DNA of 64,000 nt from Timaviella obliquedivisa GSE-PSE-MK23-08B (GCA_019358855.1 JAHHII010000002.1:188690-252689), one strand, 5' to 3'; positions 43,483-52,760 are shown, counted from the first letter of the stretch. Notes: generated from the sequence alone by a model not told the origin. Made by a program: numbers and translations.

Positions 43483-45567
43483 TTAGGTAGGTGGATGAAG
43501 CGGCAGGGTAAACGAAACCGTGGTTCCTTGTCCAACGCCCAAACTTTCGAGCCAAATTTGCCCGCCCATAAGTTCTACTAGCTTACGGCAAATCGCTAGC
43601 CCCAGTCCTGCTCCTTTGTAATCGCGTTGGGGAGATCCATCTGCCTGAATGAACGGTTCAAACAGATGTTCGGCAGTCGTCATGTCAATGCCAATGCCAG
43701 AATCAATCACCGAGATTTCTGCCATGGTGCCCGTACTGTCCTCCCTCACTCGCATAATCACTTCTCCCCGTGGAGTGAATTTGAAGGCGTTGCTAAGCAG
43801 ATTGGTCATGACCTGATGGACTTTGATTCTGTCGGCAAATACAGTGTCAACCTGGCAGTCGAGGGTAAGGGGCGTTCGCGTTGAACGACTTTCGGCATCG
43901 ACTAAAAAGCACTGTTCTTGTAGGAGCTTAGGCAGGTGCAAGACTTCTAGATCCAGAATGACGTGGCGAGATTCAATTTTGGCAATGTCGAGCACATCGT
44001 TAATGATGGTGACTAGATTACGGGTAGATTGATAGGCTCCTTCAATGTATTGGCGCAACTCTGTTTCGTCTTCGTAGAGCCGATCTTTGAGCAGCTTCAG
44101 ATAGTTTAGCGTTGAGGCTAAGGGCGTTCGTAGTTCGTGGCTGGTCATTGCCAAAAAGTTAGTTTTCAGGCGGTTAACTTCTTCGGCGGCGGCTTGAGCT
44201 TGGGTCAACTGCTGGTTGTGCATTTCTAGCACCAGGCGCTGCTGCTGTTCTCGTTGGTGCAGCCAGTTTTGCATGATGGCGATCGACAGGTGCAGGTTAA
44301 GCGACTGAATGAGTTCCATTTCTTCCAGGCTCCAGGGCAACGCCTGATCTCGTTTCAGAGCTTGCCATTGCCCCATTGACTGCCGGGGGCGCTGCTGGCG
44401 ATCGTCCGTTGTTTCATAGCCCAGCCAGAGGGTAGCTGTGTCAATCTGATCTCGAAACAAAGTGAGGCAGCCCAAGAACTCATTACCATAGGACAAGGGT
44501 TGAATGACCAATCCCCTAATTTCAGTGCTTTGGAAGACTTCCAACAGCGGGTGAAGTTGTGGCTCTTGCTGAAGATTGACGACTACACGCACTGGCTGAT
44601 CTGAGGAGACGGTTTCACTAGGGCTTAACTCCTCCAAAGCTGGCTCTCTAGCCTTGGTGGCTTGCCAAAGCGGATGAGACTCTAGTTCTGAAGTTTGATC
44701 CTCAGTAGTAGAGAGCTGGGTGCCGTAGGTGTAGAGATGCGTAGGCAGTGACCCATCAGGCGAAGTGAGATAAAGTCTGCCCCCAGAGCTTCCAGAAGTC
44801 TTAACGGCTTGTTCTAGAACAGTTTGAAGAATCTGTTCGGGGCTACGCGCTGCATGGAGCAGAGCCGCAATCTGATTGACGATCGCCTCTCGTTGGGAGC
44901 GTTCTTGTGCTTGACTGAGTAAACTCGCCTGGGCAATCGCCAGGGAAACCTGATCTGCCAACAACTGCACCACCTGTAGATCTTCTTCAGCAACCTCTCT
45001 GGGTTCGGCATGGTGGGAAATTAGCAGCCCCCAAAGGTCTTGCTGGTACAGAATGGGGACGACCAGCGACGACTGCACACCCATCTCGGTCAAATATTCC
45101 ACATGACAGGGATCAACTGGGCGGCTGAGGGTTTCTTCGAGGGGGTTTTGCAGAACCGCTTCAACGCTCAAGTCTTGAATAGAAGTTGATTTCGGGGCAG
45201 GAATTGAGTTGAGCCAGATGCGCTGCTGCGATACATCAATGATGGTGCGCGTCCGAGCTTTGACAAATAAGGCTCTTGCCTGAGGTGGGATGTCATCGGC
45301 TGGATAGTGCAACCCCAGCAGCGAAGGCAAGCGGTCTTTGGCGCTCGATTCTGCCGCCACATGACCATGACCATCTGAGTCAAAACGATAGATTTTAACG
45401 CGATCGGTTTGTAAAAAAGCCCGTAGCTCAATGACCGTGGCATCCAAAATTTCTTGCAGATCCAAAGACTGCCGAATCCGGTTCGCCATGCGGCTGAGTA
45501 GCGCCTCTTTGCTGTGGTTGAGCGGATGCAGATCTTGAGCAGACCCAAACTCATAATTACTGGTCAC
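43483..45567 (-). CDS. Histidine kinase with a bilin-binding-type GAF domain
   Basis: A 694-residue sensor kinase. The first GAF domain (about 35-215) is phytochrome-like: YPADDIPPQARALF (88-101), then DPCHVEYLTEMGV with Cys154-His155, the pair that holds the bilin in phytochromes, and LWGLLISHH. A second GAF (about 230-435) lacks such a cysteine. The kinase core shows LAMTSHELRTPL (His477), TNLLSNAFKFT (N box), DSGIGID and GAGLGLAICRKL. It has no PHY domain or membrane helix, so it is probably a soluble light sensor; chromophore binding is inferred. The start is a GTG. Confidence 0.85.
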   Translation of the reverse strand: MTSNYEFGSAQDLHPLNHSKEALLSRMANRIRQSLDLQEILDATVIELRAFLQTDRVKIYRFDSDGHGHVAAESSAKDRLPSLLGLHYPADDIPPQARALFVKARTRTIIDVSQQRIWLNSIPAPKSTSIQDLSVEAVLQNPLEETLSRPVDPCHVEYLTEMGVQSSLVVPILYQQDLWGLLISHHAEPREVAEEDLQVVQLLADQVSLAIAQASLLSQAQERSQREAIVNQIAALLHAARSPEQILQTVLEQAVKTSGSSGGRLYLTSPDGSLPTHLYTYGTQLSTTEDQTSELESHPLWQATKAREPALEELSPSETVSSDQPVRVVVNLQQEPQLHPLLEVFQSTEIRGLVIQPLSYGNEFLGCLTLFRDQIDTATLWLGYETTDDRQQRPRQSMGQWQALKRDQALPWSLEEMELIQSLNLHLSIAIMQNWLHQREQQQRLVLEMHNQQLTQAQAAAEEVNRLKTNFLAMTSHELRTPLASTLNYLKLLKDRLYEDETELRQYIEGAYQSTRNLVTIINDVLDIAKIESRHVILDLEVLHLPKLLQEQCFLVDAESRSTRTPLTLDCQVDTVFADRIKVHQVMTNLLSNAFKFTPRGEVIMRVREDSTGTMAEISVIDSGIGIDMTTAEHLFEPFIQADGSPQRDYKGAGLGLAICRKLVELMGGQIWLESLGVGQGTTVSFTLPLHPPT

Positions 45568-45594
45568 GGTAGACTTTCCTGGGGGTTTTCAATT

Positions 45595-47700
45595 CTAACG
45601 ATTTGCTAGAGCGTGGCGATCGACCAATTGAGTAATGGCATTAATCAGGGCAAAAGGATCAATCGGTTTGGTAAAGTGCCGTTGAAACCCAGCGTCTAGC
45701 GCTTGCTGTTTGTCGGCTTCGCTGGCATATGCCGTGAGGGCGATCGTGACAAAGAGATTAAGAGGCATGGCTTTAATCTCCCGCATCATCGCATAGCCAT
45801 CCATATCCGGCATCCCAATATCACTGACCAAAATATCCGGTTGAACGCGCTGAAGGCTTTGTAGCGCTTCACTAGCAGAAGAAACTGCTACCACTTCGGC
45901 TCCGGCTTGCTGCACCGCAAAAGTAACTAGATGCTGCGAATCTGGATCATCATCAACCACCAAAATTCGCAGACCTTCTAGCGGGAGGAAATTGGGATGA
46001 GGAGCCTTGGAATCTGGAATACAGGTTTTCTGGCAAAGGATTTTGTGGAGAGGAATTGTTACCTTAAAAGTTGCGCCTTGTCCTTCTCCAGCACTCTCGG
46101 CAACTACTGCGCCTCCATGCAGTTCCACAATCTGCCGCACGATCGCCAGCCCCAGCCCCAACCCCCCAAACTGACGAGTTGTAGAGCCATCTTGTTGACG
46201 AAAGTACTCAAAAATATAGGGCAAAAAATCAGTATGAATACCTTTACCCGTGTCGTGAACTTGAAGTTGCACGTTCTCTTCCACCTGGCTGACTTGGATC
46301 TGAATCTTGCCTCCGATCGGTGTAAATTTAACTGCATTCGAGACTAAGTTCCACACAACTTGCTGGAGCCGAGTCACATCGCCCATGACAAAGTAACAAC
46401 CGAGGGGCGCGTCAATTTGCAAATTTAACTCTTTGGTTTCAGCAGCCAGCCGAATGGTTTCCACCGCCGAAACAACCGCTGCACTTAAATCAATCGGTAC
46501 AGGTCGTAAGCTTAGTTTGCCTTGCAAAATTCGGGAGATATCCAACAAGTCATCAATAAGCTGCGCCTGGAGTTGGGCATTGCGCTCAATTGTTTCCAAA
46601 GCGGCATCTGTTCGTCCTGGATTGAGCTTGCCGCGGCGCAATATTTTTGACCAGCCCAAGATTGGGTTCAGGGGCGTACGGATTTCGTGGGACAGCACGG
46701 CTAGAAACTCATCTTTAAGACGGTTGGCACGTTCGGCTTCAACGCGAGCCGCTTGCTCTCGGCTGAGAATCTGAACGCGCTCGGCTTCCAGGTTATTGCG
46801 CTCCGTCACATCTTCAGCTACGCCTGCTAATCGGTAGGGCTGTCCTGCCTCGTCTCGTACCAAAAACCCGCGATCGCGCACCCATCGAATTGACCCATCT
46901 GGACGTATCACCCGATATTCCTCCTCACAACTGCCCTGGGCAAGACATCGCGCTGGAGCCGTCCTCACCCGTTGGCGATCGTCCACATGGACAGATTCAA
47001 TCCAAAGGTCGAAGTTACGATGCAGGTCGGTGCAGGAACGTCCCCAAATTGTCTCGAAAGCCGGACTAACATAGAGCAGTTGAGACGCGTGCAGATCAAC
47101 TAACCAGAAGACGCTAGAAATCGTTTCTGCCAATTGCCGCAACTGCCTTTCGCTTTCCTGCAAAGCCGCTTGAGCTTGCCGCCGTTCGCTTTCTTGAAGG
47201 GTGAGCAGCCTACGTTGCTCTAGCACCTTCTGCGTGGTTTCTAGCACCGTGACCAAAATGCCGCCCACGGTTTTACCTTCGTAGATCGGGCTATAGCATA
47301 GCGTGAAGTAACATTCCTCTACGTGCCCATCGCGCTTGATTGGGTAGAGTTGATCCTCTAGATAAGTGACCTTTTCCTCAGTCAGAACTGCCTGATAAAT
47401 GGGTTCGTTGATCTGCCAAATTTCTGACCAGCACTCTTGGGTCGGTTGCCCCATTGACTGAGGATGCTTTCCTCCTAAAATCACTCGATACCCATCGTTA
47501 TAAATTTGAGTCAGACTGGTTCCCCACAAAATGACCATTGGAAAGCGAGAGGGCAAGCATAACAGCACGGCTGTCAACAAACTAGGCGACCAAGTTTCGA
47601 TCGCGCCGATCGCCGTTGTTTCCCAGTCAAACGATCGCAGGAGTGTTCCCACTTCTCCGGCACTGGCTAGAACGTTTTCTGGAATTGTAGACCTTGCCAC
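45595..47700 (-). CDS. Hybrid histidine kinase (PAS-PAS-HisKA-HATPase-REC)
   Basis: A 701-residue soluble kinase, first gene of the signalling run. An N-terminal PAS-like region (about 25-160) includes IYNDGYRVILGGKHPQSMG. A standard PAS-PAC unit follows (about 185-305; EYRVIRPDGSIRWVRDRG). The kinase core has LAVLSHEIRTPLNP with His338, WNLVSNAVKFTPIGG, DTGKGIHTD and GLGLGLAIVRQIV. A C-terminal receiver (about 570-695) has ILVVDDDPDS and LVSDIGMPDMDGY. The phosphorelay can end in its own receiver or pass to the two lone receivers nearby. The start is a GTG behind AGGAG. Confidence 0.9.
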   Translation of the reverse strand: MARSTIPENVLASAGEVGTLLRSFDWETTAIGAIETWSPSLLTAVLLCLPSRFPMVILWGTSLTQIYNDGYRVILGGKHPQSMGQPTQECWSEIWQINEPIYQAVLTEEKVTYLEDQLYPIKRDGHVEECYFTLCYSPIYEGKTVGGILVTVLETTQKVLEQRRLLTLQESERRQAQAALQESERQLRQLAETISSVFWLVDLHASQLLYVSPAFETIWGRSCTDLHRNFDLWIESVHVDDRQRVRTAPARCLAQGSCEEEYRVIRPDGSIRWVRDRGFLVRDEAGQPYRLAGVAEDVTERNNLEAERVQILSREQAARVEAERANRLKDEFLAVLSHEIRTPLNPILGWSKILRRGKLNPGRTDAALETIERNAQLQAQLIDDLLDISRILQGKLSLRPVPIDLSAAVVSAVETIRLAAETKELNLQIDAPLGCYFVMGDVTRLQQVVWNLVSNAVKFTPIGGKIQIQVSQVEENVQLQVHDTGKGIHTDFLPYIFEYFRQQDGSTTRQFGGLGLGLAIVRQIVELHGGAVVAESAGEGQGATFKVTIPLHKILCQKTCIPDSKAPHPNFLPLEGLRILVVDDDPDSQHLVTFAVQQAGAEVVAVSSASEALQSLQRVQPDILVSDIGMPDMDGYAMMREIKAMPLNLFVTIALTAYASEADKQQALDAGFQRHFTKPIDPFALINAITQLVDRHALANR

Positions 47701-47934
47701 TCTGTGCTCCTTTATTGGCGATCGGCGGGGAAGTACTGCTCTAGTAAACCTGTCCGTCTGTCATCTCACCTAGCACCATCTTAATATTCCAAGCACGTTA
47801 CCACAGGGTATAAAACAGGTTCATGTCTCAAAGGATAGAGAAATGTTTGAGCCTGATTGAGCTAGATAAAAATCTCCTGACTTCGTTAGACAGGGGGTTA
47901 GATACGAGAAATTGCGGCATAGCTTACTGAATCT

Positions 47935-47955
47935 AAGTCTCAAACTAACTTTTCA
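47935..47955 (+). repeat. 21-bp direct repeat, right copy
   Basis: Identical to 42609-42629. It lies 63 bases before the ubiD start and outside the 5' end of the hybrid kinase gene. Confidence 0.85.
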
Positions 47956-47986
47956 CCCAGACAAGAATTCTCTCTATCGCCCCCAT

Positions 47987-48009
47987 AATGTAAACAGACG
48001 CTTTACATT
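47987..48009 (+). promoter_or_regulatory. Perfect inverted repeat just upstream of ubiD
   Basis: AATGTAAA (47987-47994) and TTTACATT (48002-48009) form an 8-bp palindrome with a 7-base gap. It ends 8 bases before the ubiD ATG. It fits an operator for a dimeric repressor or a leader hairpin. The rest of the 317-base spacer between the kinase and ubiD shows only the 21-bp repeat. Confidence 0.5.
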
Positions 48010-48017
48010 CTTTGGCT

Positions 48018-49529
48018 ATGACAAGAGACTTGCAGGGATTCCTTAAACAACTAGAACAGCGGGGGCAACTTCGGCGGATTTCGGCGCTGGTCGATTCTGA
48101 TTTAGAAATTGCCGAGATTGCCGATCGCATGTTGCAGCAGGCAGGCCCCGCACTGTTATTTGAAAACGTTAAAAACTCTCCCTTTCCTGTTGCTATTAAC
48201 GTCATGGGAACAGTCGAACGAATCTGTTGGGCAATGGGAATGGAACGCCCAGAGGAACTAGAAGAGCTAGGCAAAAAACTGGCGACGATTTACCAGTTGC
48301 GGCCTCCCAAGAACTTTTCCCAAACCGTGAATCTGGGCAAGGTGCTGCTGGATGTGGTTAAGGCAAAGCCTAGTCGAGACTTCTTTCCGGCTTGTCAGCA
48401 GGTGGTGCTGAAGGGGGATGAAGTCGATTTAACCCAAATTCCCATGCTGCGCGTCTATCCTGGCGATGCGGGGCGGGTACTCACGTTGGGGCTAATGATT
48501 ACCAAAGACTGCGAAACCCAAATTCCTAACGTTGGAGTGTACCGTTTGCAGGTGCAGTCAAAAAATACGATGACGGTGCAGTGGCTGTCGATCCGAGGTG
48601 CAACTCGGCATTTGCGGAAGGCGGCAGAGCGGGGGAAAAACCTGGAAGTGGCAGTGGCGATCGGGGTGCATCCTTTGGTAGTGCTAGCGGCTGCAACGCC
48701 GTTACCGATTGATATGTCGGAGTGGCTCTTTGCTGGACTTTATGGCGGGTCTGGATTGCCACTGGCTAAATGTAAAACGGTGGATTTAGAAGTTCCGGCT
48801 GAGTCGGAGTTTGTGTTAGAAGGAACGATCATGCCGGGAGAAGTGGCGATCGATGGTCCAGCGGGCGACCACATGGGGTTTTATGGTGGTGTGAATGAGA
48901 AAGCGCCTCTGATCCGCTTCAACTGCCTCACCCATCGCAAAAATCCGATTTACATGACGGCGTTTAGTGGTCGTCCGCCCAAAGAAGACGCAATGATGGC
49001 GATCGCCCTCAACCGGATCTACACGCCCATTCTGCGCCAACAAGTCCCCGAAATCATCGACTTCTTTCTACCTATGGAGGCACTCAGCTACAAGGCTGCG
49101 ATCATTTCCATTGATAAAACCTATCCTGGACAAGCGAAACGGGCAGCACTGGCATTTTGGAGCGCTTTACCGCAATTCAGCTACACCAAGTTTGTAATTG
49201 TGGTCGATAAATCTATTAACGTCCGCGATCCGAGGCAAGTTATCTGGTCGATCGCCTCTAAGGTCGATCCGCAGCGGGATGTGTTCATTTTGCCCAACAA
49301 TCCTTTCGACTCCTTAGACTTTGCCACCGAGCAGCGAGGGCTAGGCGGACGAATGGGCATGGATGCCACCACAAAGGTTTATCCCGAAACCGATCGCCCC
49401 TTCCCCGCTATCCTCGAATCCGATCCAGAAGTAGCAGCAATGGTCGATCGCCGCTGGGCAGAATATGGGCTAGGGAATTTAGGCACTGAAGAAGTAGATC
49501 CTAACTTATTCGGCTATAACATTCGTTAA
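48018..49529 (+). CDS. UbiD family decarboxylase
   Basis: A 503-residue prenylated-FMN-dependent decarboxylase. The family's N-terminus (RDLQGFLKQLEQRGQLRRI), the flavin and metal region (GLMITKDCETQIPNVGVYRLQV), the catalytic E-R-E network region (PAESEFVLEGTIMPGEVAIDGPAGDHMGFYGG) and the C-terminal DKSINVRDPRQVIWSIASKVDPQRD are all present. In ubiquinone-making bacteria it acts on octaprenyl-hydroxybenzoate; in cyanobacteria a role in plastoquinone synthesis has been proposed. The ATG at 48018 is used rather than a TTG at 48012. UbiX, its cofactor partner, is not in the window. Confidence 0.9.
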   Translation: MTRDLQGFLKQLEQRGQLRRISALVDSDLEIAEIADRMLQQAGPALLFENVKNSPFPVAINVMGTVERICWAMGMERPEELEELGKKLATIYQLRPPKNFSQTVNLGKVLLDVVKAKPSRDFFPACQQVVLKGDEVDLTQIPMLRVYPGDAGRVLTLGLMITKDCETQIPNVGVYRLQVQSKNTMTVQWLSIRGATRHLRKAAERGKNLEVAVAIGVHPLVVLAAATPLPIDMSEWLFAGLYGGSGLPLAKCKTVDLEVPAESEFVLEGTIMPGEVAIDGPAGDHMGFYGGVNEKAPLIRFNCLTHRKNPIYMTAFSGRPPKEDAMMAIALNRIYTPILRQQVPEIIDFFLPMEALSYKAAIISIDKTYPGQAKRAALAFWSALPQFSYTKFVIVVDKSINVRDPRQVIWSIASKVDPQRDVFILPNNPFDSLDFATEQRGLGGRMGMDATTKVYPETDRPFPAILESDPEVAAMVDRRWAEYGLGNLGTEEVDPNLFGYNIR

Positions 49530-49861
49530 GGATTGTCTTCTCGTATCGCAGCGGCGTATGGAGATAGCGTTACAGATCTAAGAAAGTATTACAAAATATT
49601 GCACACTCCTAAGAAGGGGAACGCCATGCCGGAAAATTACTGCATAGAGACTGAAGAATGAACTTCTTAAGCATCCTTGAATCGCGTTCGCTTTATCAGT
49701 ATGCTCAAGTAAAGGTTGTTAAAAGTTCGCAGAGAAGAAGAATTTCTTCTTTAAGAAATCTGCGTTCAGAAGCCGCCTTGCAGTTCAAGACTCAATCGTT
49801 CATTCGTGAACGCTAGTTTAAACAAACTCGGTTACATCTTGCTTTTCGGAGGAATCCCTTA
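49530..49861 (+). promoter_or_regulatory. apc operon promoter and leader region
   Basis: The 332-base spacer before apcA should hold the strong apc promoter. A large hairpin lies at 49728-49764: CGCAGA pairs with TCTGCG at its base, and AAGAAGAA with TTTCTTCTT inside. Such leader stems are seen before other phycobilisome genes. GGAGG stands close before the apcA ATG. apcE, the core-membrane linker gene, is not found upstream. Confidence 0.55.
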
Positions 49862-50347
49862 ATGAGTATTATCACGAAGTCCATCGTGAACGCCGATGCT
49901 GAGGCTCGCTACCTAAGCCCCGGTGAACTAGACCAAATCAAAAGCTTTGTCACTTCTGGCGAACGCCGTGTACGGATTGCGCAAGTTTTGACCGAATCCC
50001 GTGAGCGGATCGTCAAGCAAGCAGGCGACCAACTGTTCCAAAAGCGCCCTGACGTTGTTTCCCCCGGTGGCAACGCTTACGGCGAAGAAATGACTGCAAC
50101 TTGCCTTCGTGACTTGGACTACTATCTGCGCCTTGTGACCTACGGAGTGGTTTCAGGTGATGTGACCTCCATCGAAGAAATCGGCATCGTCGGCGTTCGT
50201 GAGATGTACAAGTCTCTCGGCACCCCCATCGACGCAGTCGCTTCGGGTGTTGCGGCAATGAAAAACGTAGCCGTTGGAATGATGTCGGGTGAGGATGCTG
50301 CTGAGGCAGGTGCTTACTTCGATTACGTCATCGGTGCTATGCAGTAG
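49862..50347 (+). CDS. apcA: Allophycocyanin alpha subunit
   Basis: A 161-residue phycobiliprotein of the phycobilisome core. The globin-like helices run [20 protein letters not shown] to the terminal VIGAMQ. The chromophore cysteine is in [18 protein letters not shown], which matches Cys81 of the family, and PGGNAYGEE precedes it. It pairs with ApcB into alpha-beta units that form the core trimers and carry energy towards photosystem II. The gene leads the apcA-apcB-apcC run and has a GGAGG ribosome-binding site. Confidence 0.98.
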   Translation: MSIITKSIVNADAEARYLSPGELDQIKSFVTSGERRVRIAQVLTESRERIVKQAGDQLFQKRPDVVSPGGNAYGEEMTATCLRDLDYYLRLVTYGVVSGDVTSIEEIGIVGVREMYKSLGTPIDAVASGVAAMKNVAVGMMSGEDAAEAGAYFDYVIGAMQ

Positions 50348-50438
50348 TAAAAGGTTGAACTGGGTAAATCATCCACTGTTCAAATCTTTTAACATTTTTA
50401 GCCTGATCGACATTCATTTAATTTAAGGAAGCAAAATC

Positions 50439-50924
50439 ATGCAAGACGCAATTACCTCTGTCATCAACTCCGCAGACGTTCAGGGCAAGTACCTGGATAT
50501 GTCTGCTCTAGAAAAGCTAAAAGGCTACTTCTCTAGCGGCGAACTTCGCGTTCGTGCCGCAACATCCATCAGCGCTAATGCTGCTGCGATCGTCAAAGAA
50601 GCTGTAGCTAAGTCATTGTTGTACTCAGATGTCACCCGTCCCGGTGGCAATATGTACACCACCCGTCGCTATGCAGCCTGCATTCGTGACCTCGACTACT
50701 ACCTCCGCTACTCGACCTATGCCATGTTGGCTGGCGACCCTTCCATCTTGGATGAGCGCGTTTTGAACGGCTTGAAAGAAACCTACAACTCTCTAGGTGT
50801 ACCTGTTTCTTCCACCGTCCAAGCTATCCAAGCGATGAAAGAAGTCACCGCTAGCTTAGTCGGTGCTGATGCTGGTAAAGAAATGGGCGTGTACTTCGAC
50901 TACATCTGCTCTGGCTTGAGCTAA
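50439..50924 (+). CDS. apcB: Allophycocyanin beta subunit
   Basis: A 161-residue partner of ApcA. The chromophore cysteine is in [20 protein letters not shown], and the asparagine methylated in this family lies in [11 protein letters not shown]. Both the N-terminal [20 protein letters not shown] and the last [10 protein letters not shown] are typical. It starts 91 bases after apcA behind a TAAGGAAG leader and is cotranscribed with it. Confidence 0.98.
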   Translation: MQDAITSVINSADVQGKYLDMSALEKLKGYFSSGELRVRAATSISANAAAIVKEAVAKSLLYSDVTRPGGNMYTTRRYAACIRDLDYYLRYSTYAMLAGDPSILDERVLNGLKETYNSLGVPVSSTVQAIQAMKEVTASLVGADAGKEMGVYFDYICSGLS

Positions 50925-50932
50925 ATGTGAGT

Positions 50933-50953
50933 AAATTGTCAATTCGGCAATTT
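50933..50953 (+). promoter_or_regulatory. Small hairpin between apcB and apcC
   Basis: AAATTG (50933-50938) and CAATTT (50948-50953) flank a 9-base loop and are followed by TAAAC. Weak stems like this may lower transcription into apcC, which is needed in smaller amounts than apcA and apcB. This is a suggestion. Confidence 0.3.
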
Positions 50954-51129
50954 TAAACTCAATATTTTTGGAGGTCTGGGAAGTTTGGGGTGAGTGTTAG
51001 GTGGTCAACGGCGGTTCATGAGAGCTAGCTGTGACGGTCTAAGATTGATCTCAAACTCCCAGCCTTGCTGTATTAGGCGCAAAAAACTAGGCGCAAAAAT
51101 TTTTAGCCTACACAGGAGCGATATACAAA

Positions 51130-51333
51130 ATGCGGATGTTCAAAATTACAGCCTGTGTTCCCAGCCAGAGTCGGATTCGTACTCAGCGGGAACTACAGAA
51201 TACCTTTTTTACCAAGTTGGTTCCTTACGACAACTGGTTCAAAGAGCAGCAGCGCATCATGAAGATGGGCGGCAAAATTGTCAAGGTGGAATTGGCAACT
51301 GGAAAACCTGGAGCGAATGCAGGTTTAAGCTAG
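51130..51333 (+). CDS. apcC: Phycobilisome core linker (7.8 kDa, ApcC)
   Basis: A 67-residue small linker that sits in the allophycocyanin trimers of the core. The whole protein matches the CpcD-like linker fold: MRMFKITACVPSQSRIRTQR at the start, then ELQNTFFTKLVPYDNWFKEQ, and GGKIVKVELATGKPGANAGL at the end. It is 205 bases after apcB with its own leader, in the usual apcABC order. Confidence 0.96.
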   Translation: MRMFKITACVPSQSRIRTQRELQNTFFTKLVPYDNWFKEQQRIMKMGGKIVKVELATGKPGANAGLS

Positions 51334-51433
51334 TTAGCTTTGACAGACTTCTTGTTGGGCATGGAGTGTGGGGTTGATGGGCGATTGCTCTTAACTTAAC
51401 ATTCTGTGCCCAGCATTTTGCTTACAATGCGCC

Positions 51434-52111
51434 TCAAAACTCAATTCCTGCTTGTGCCTTAACTCCCTGCTCTCGGAAGGGATGCTTCACTAGCGTCATT
51501 TCTGTCACTAGATCAGCCCGTTCAATTAACGCTGCGGGTGCGCCTCGTCCGGTCAGAATCACATGAGACTCATCAGGTTTCTGCTCTAGCCCTGCCAAGA
51601 TTTCTTCAACCTGCAAATATCCTAGCTTCAGGGCAATATTTACTTCATCAAGTAGAACTAACTTAAACTCAGGGTTCTTAATAAAGCTCAGTGCCTTCTG
51701 CCAAGCTTCTTGTGCCTTTTGAATGTCGCGATCGCGATCCTGGGTTTCCCAGGTGAAGCCTTCGCCCATTGCATGAAATTCCAGGAGAGGAGTTTCTCCA
51801 GTTGTCCAAGGCTCGAACACGGTTTTTTCGGCTGGCTCCCAGGCTCCTTTAATAAACTGGACGATCGCCACCTGATAGCCATGACCCAGCGATCGCAACA
51901 CCATACCCAACGCCGCCGTGGTTTTACCTTTGCCAGTCCCAGTATTGACGATAATTAAACCTTTTTGATGCGATCGCTCTGCTAAGCGCTGCTCTTGTAC
52001 CTCTTTCCGTCGTTGCATCTTTCGTTGATACTGCTCAGTCGAAAGGGCTGATGATGTAGCTTCTTCGTTCAAGATAATGGCTTCTTGGTCGTTTGAAAGG
52101 GTCGGATCCAT
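51434..52111 (-). CDS. cobO: Cob(I)yrinic acid a,c-diamide adenosyltransferase (CobO/BtuR)
   Basis: A 225-residue enzyme that puts the adenosyl group on reduced corrinoid in cobalamin synthesis. The P-loop GTGKGKTTAALGMVLRSLGHG is present with ATP bound in the reverse way typical of the family. VQFIKGAWEPAEK, LLDEVNIALKLGYL and ILTGRGAPAALIERADLVTEM are family marks. The first 55 residues are a polar, coiled-coil-like extension (QRKMQRRKEVQEQRLAERS). The gene converges with apcC. No cobalamin riboswitch is seen. Confidence 0.93.
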   Translation of the reverse strand: MDPTLSNDQEAIILNEEATSSALSTEQYQRKMQRRKEVQEQRLAERSHQKGLIIVNTGTGKGKTTAALGMVLRSLGHGYQVAIVQFIKGAWEPAEKTVFEPWTTGETPLLEFHAMGEGFTWETQDRDRDIQKAQEAWQKALSFIKNPEFKLVLLDEVNIALKLGYLQVEEILAGLEQKPDESHVILTGRGAPAALIERADLVTEMTLVKHPFREQGVKAQAGIEF

Positions 52112-52523
52112 AGGACAGGGCTGAGGTTTTAAAGGCAGTATCCAGCATATCAGGGGCTAGGTGCTCTAAACGAGGAGTGATTCTACTAGAGCCAGACCTT
52201 TTAGTAGAGTCGTCCGTACCCTGAAATCGGTTAAAGAGCTAATAAAAATTTCAAATATCCTGCTTTTTACTTCTGAGAAAGATGAACTAGCGCAAGGAAA
52301 CTTGAAGTTTCCTTGGTAATTGTTATGAAATATGAATGTACTCAGAAAAACTACTGAACTTAACGAAACCAGTTGTTAATTTTTATGAAGCAAGGTGGGA
52401 TTAGTATGGTATATCTACTATTGTCAGGGAAAAAGTACTGATTCTCTAGGTGTAAAAGTGTTCTCCGTGGAGCGAAAGACTTTGATCTGAGTGTCTACTG
52501 CCGTACATTAGTGGGTTATCTAC
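52112..52523. other. Divergent spacer between cobO and a small ORF
   Basis: About 410 AT-rich bases with no reading frame I trust. The promoter of cobO should be at its left end. No conserved riboswitch, tRNA or repeat was recognised. Confidence 0.35.
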
Positions 52524-52760
52524 ATGAATCTTGTTTTCAGTCCTGGTTTCAACCCTATCGTGTGCGTGATTGGCGGGATGCACTTGATCCTTTCTGTCCA
52601 ACTGTTAGCATTCTCAATACCGCCAGCCATGACTTTTTCTAATCAGATGGGGGTTAGTAAAGCTAATTCAGTGAATTCTGTGCTTCAGGCTCAAGGCGAT
52701 AGTCCGGACATGAGTGGTCGAGAGGGAGTACCTCCTAGCGCTGGTTCTGGAAGTCGTTAG
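52524..52760 (+). CDS. Possible small exported protein
   Basis: A 78-residue frame. Residues about 9-36 are hydrophobic (FNPIVCVIGGMHLILSVQLLAF), like a signal peptide or anchor. The end is polar and glycine/proline-rich (DSPDMSGREGVPPSAGSGSR), a tail reminiscent of the G-R-x-G/P-G-S-R endings seen in secreted cyanobacterial proteins. There is no strong ribosome-binding site. Its last four bases overlap the convergent kinase gene. It may be real, with moderate doubt. Confidence 0.4.
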   Translation: MNLVFSPGFNPIVCVIGGMHLILSVQLLAFSIPPAMTFSNQMGVSKANSVNSVLQAQGDSPDMSGREGVPPSAGSGSR

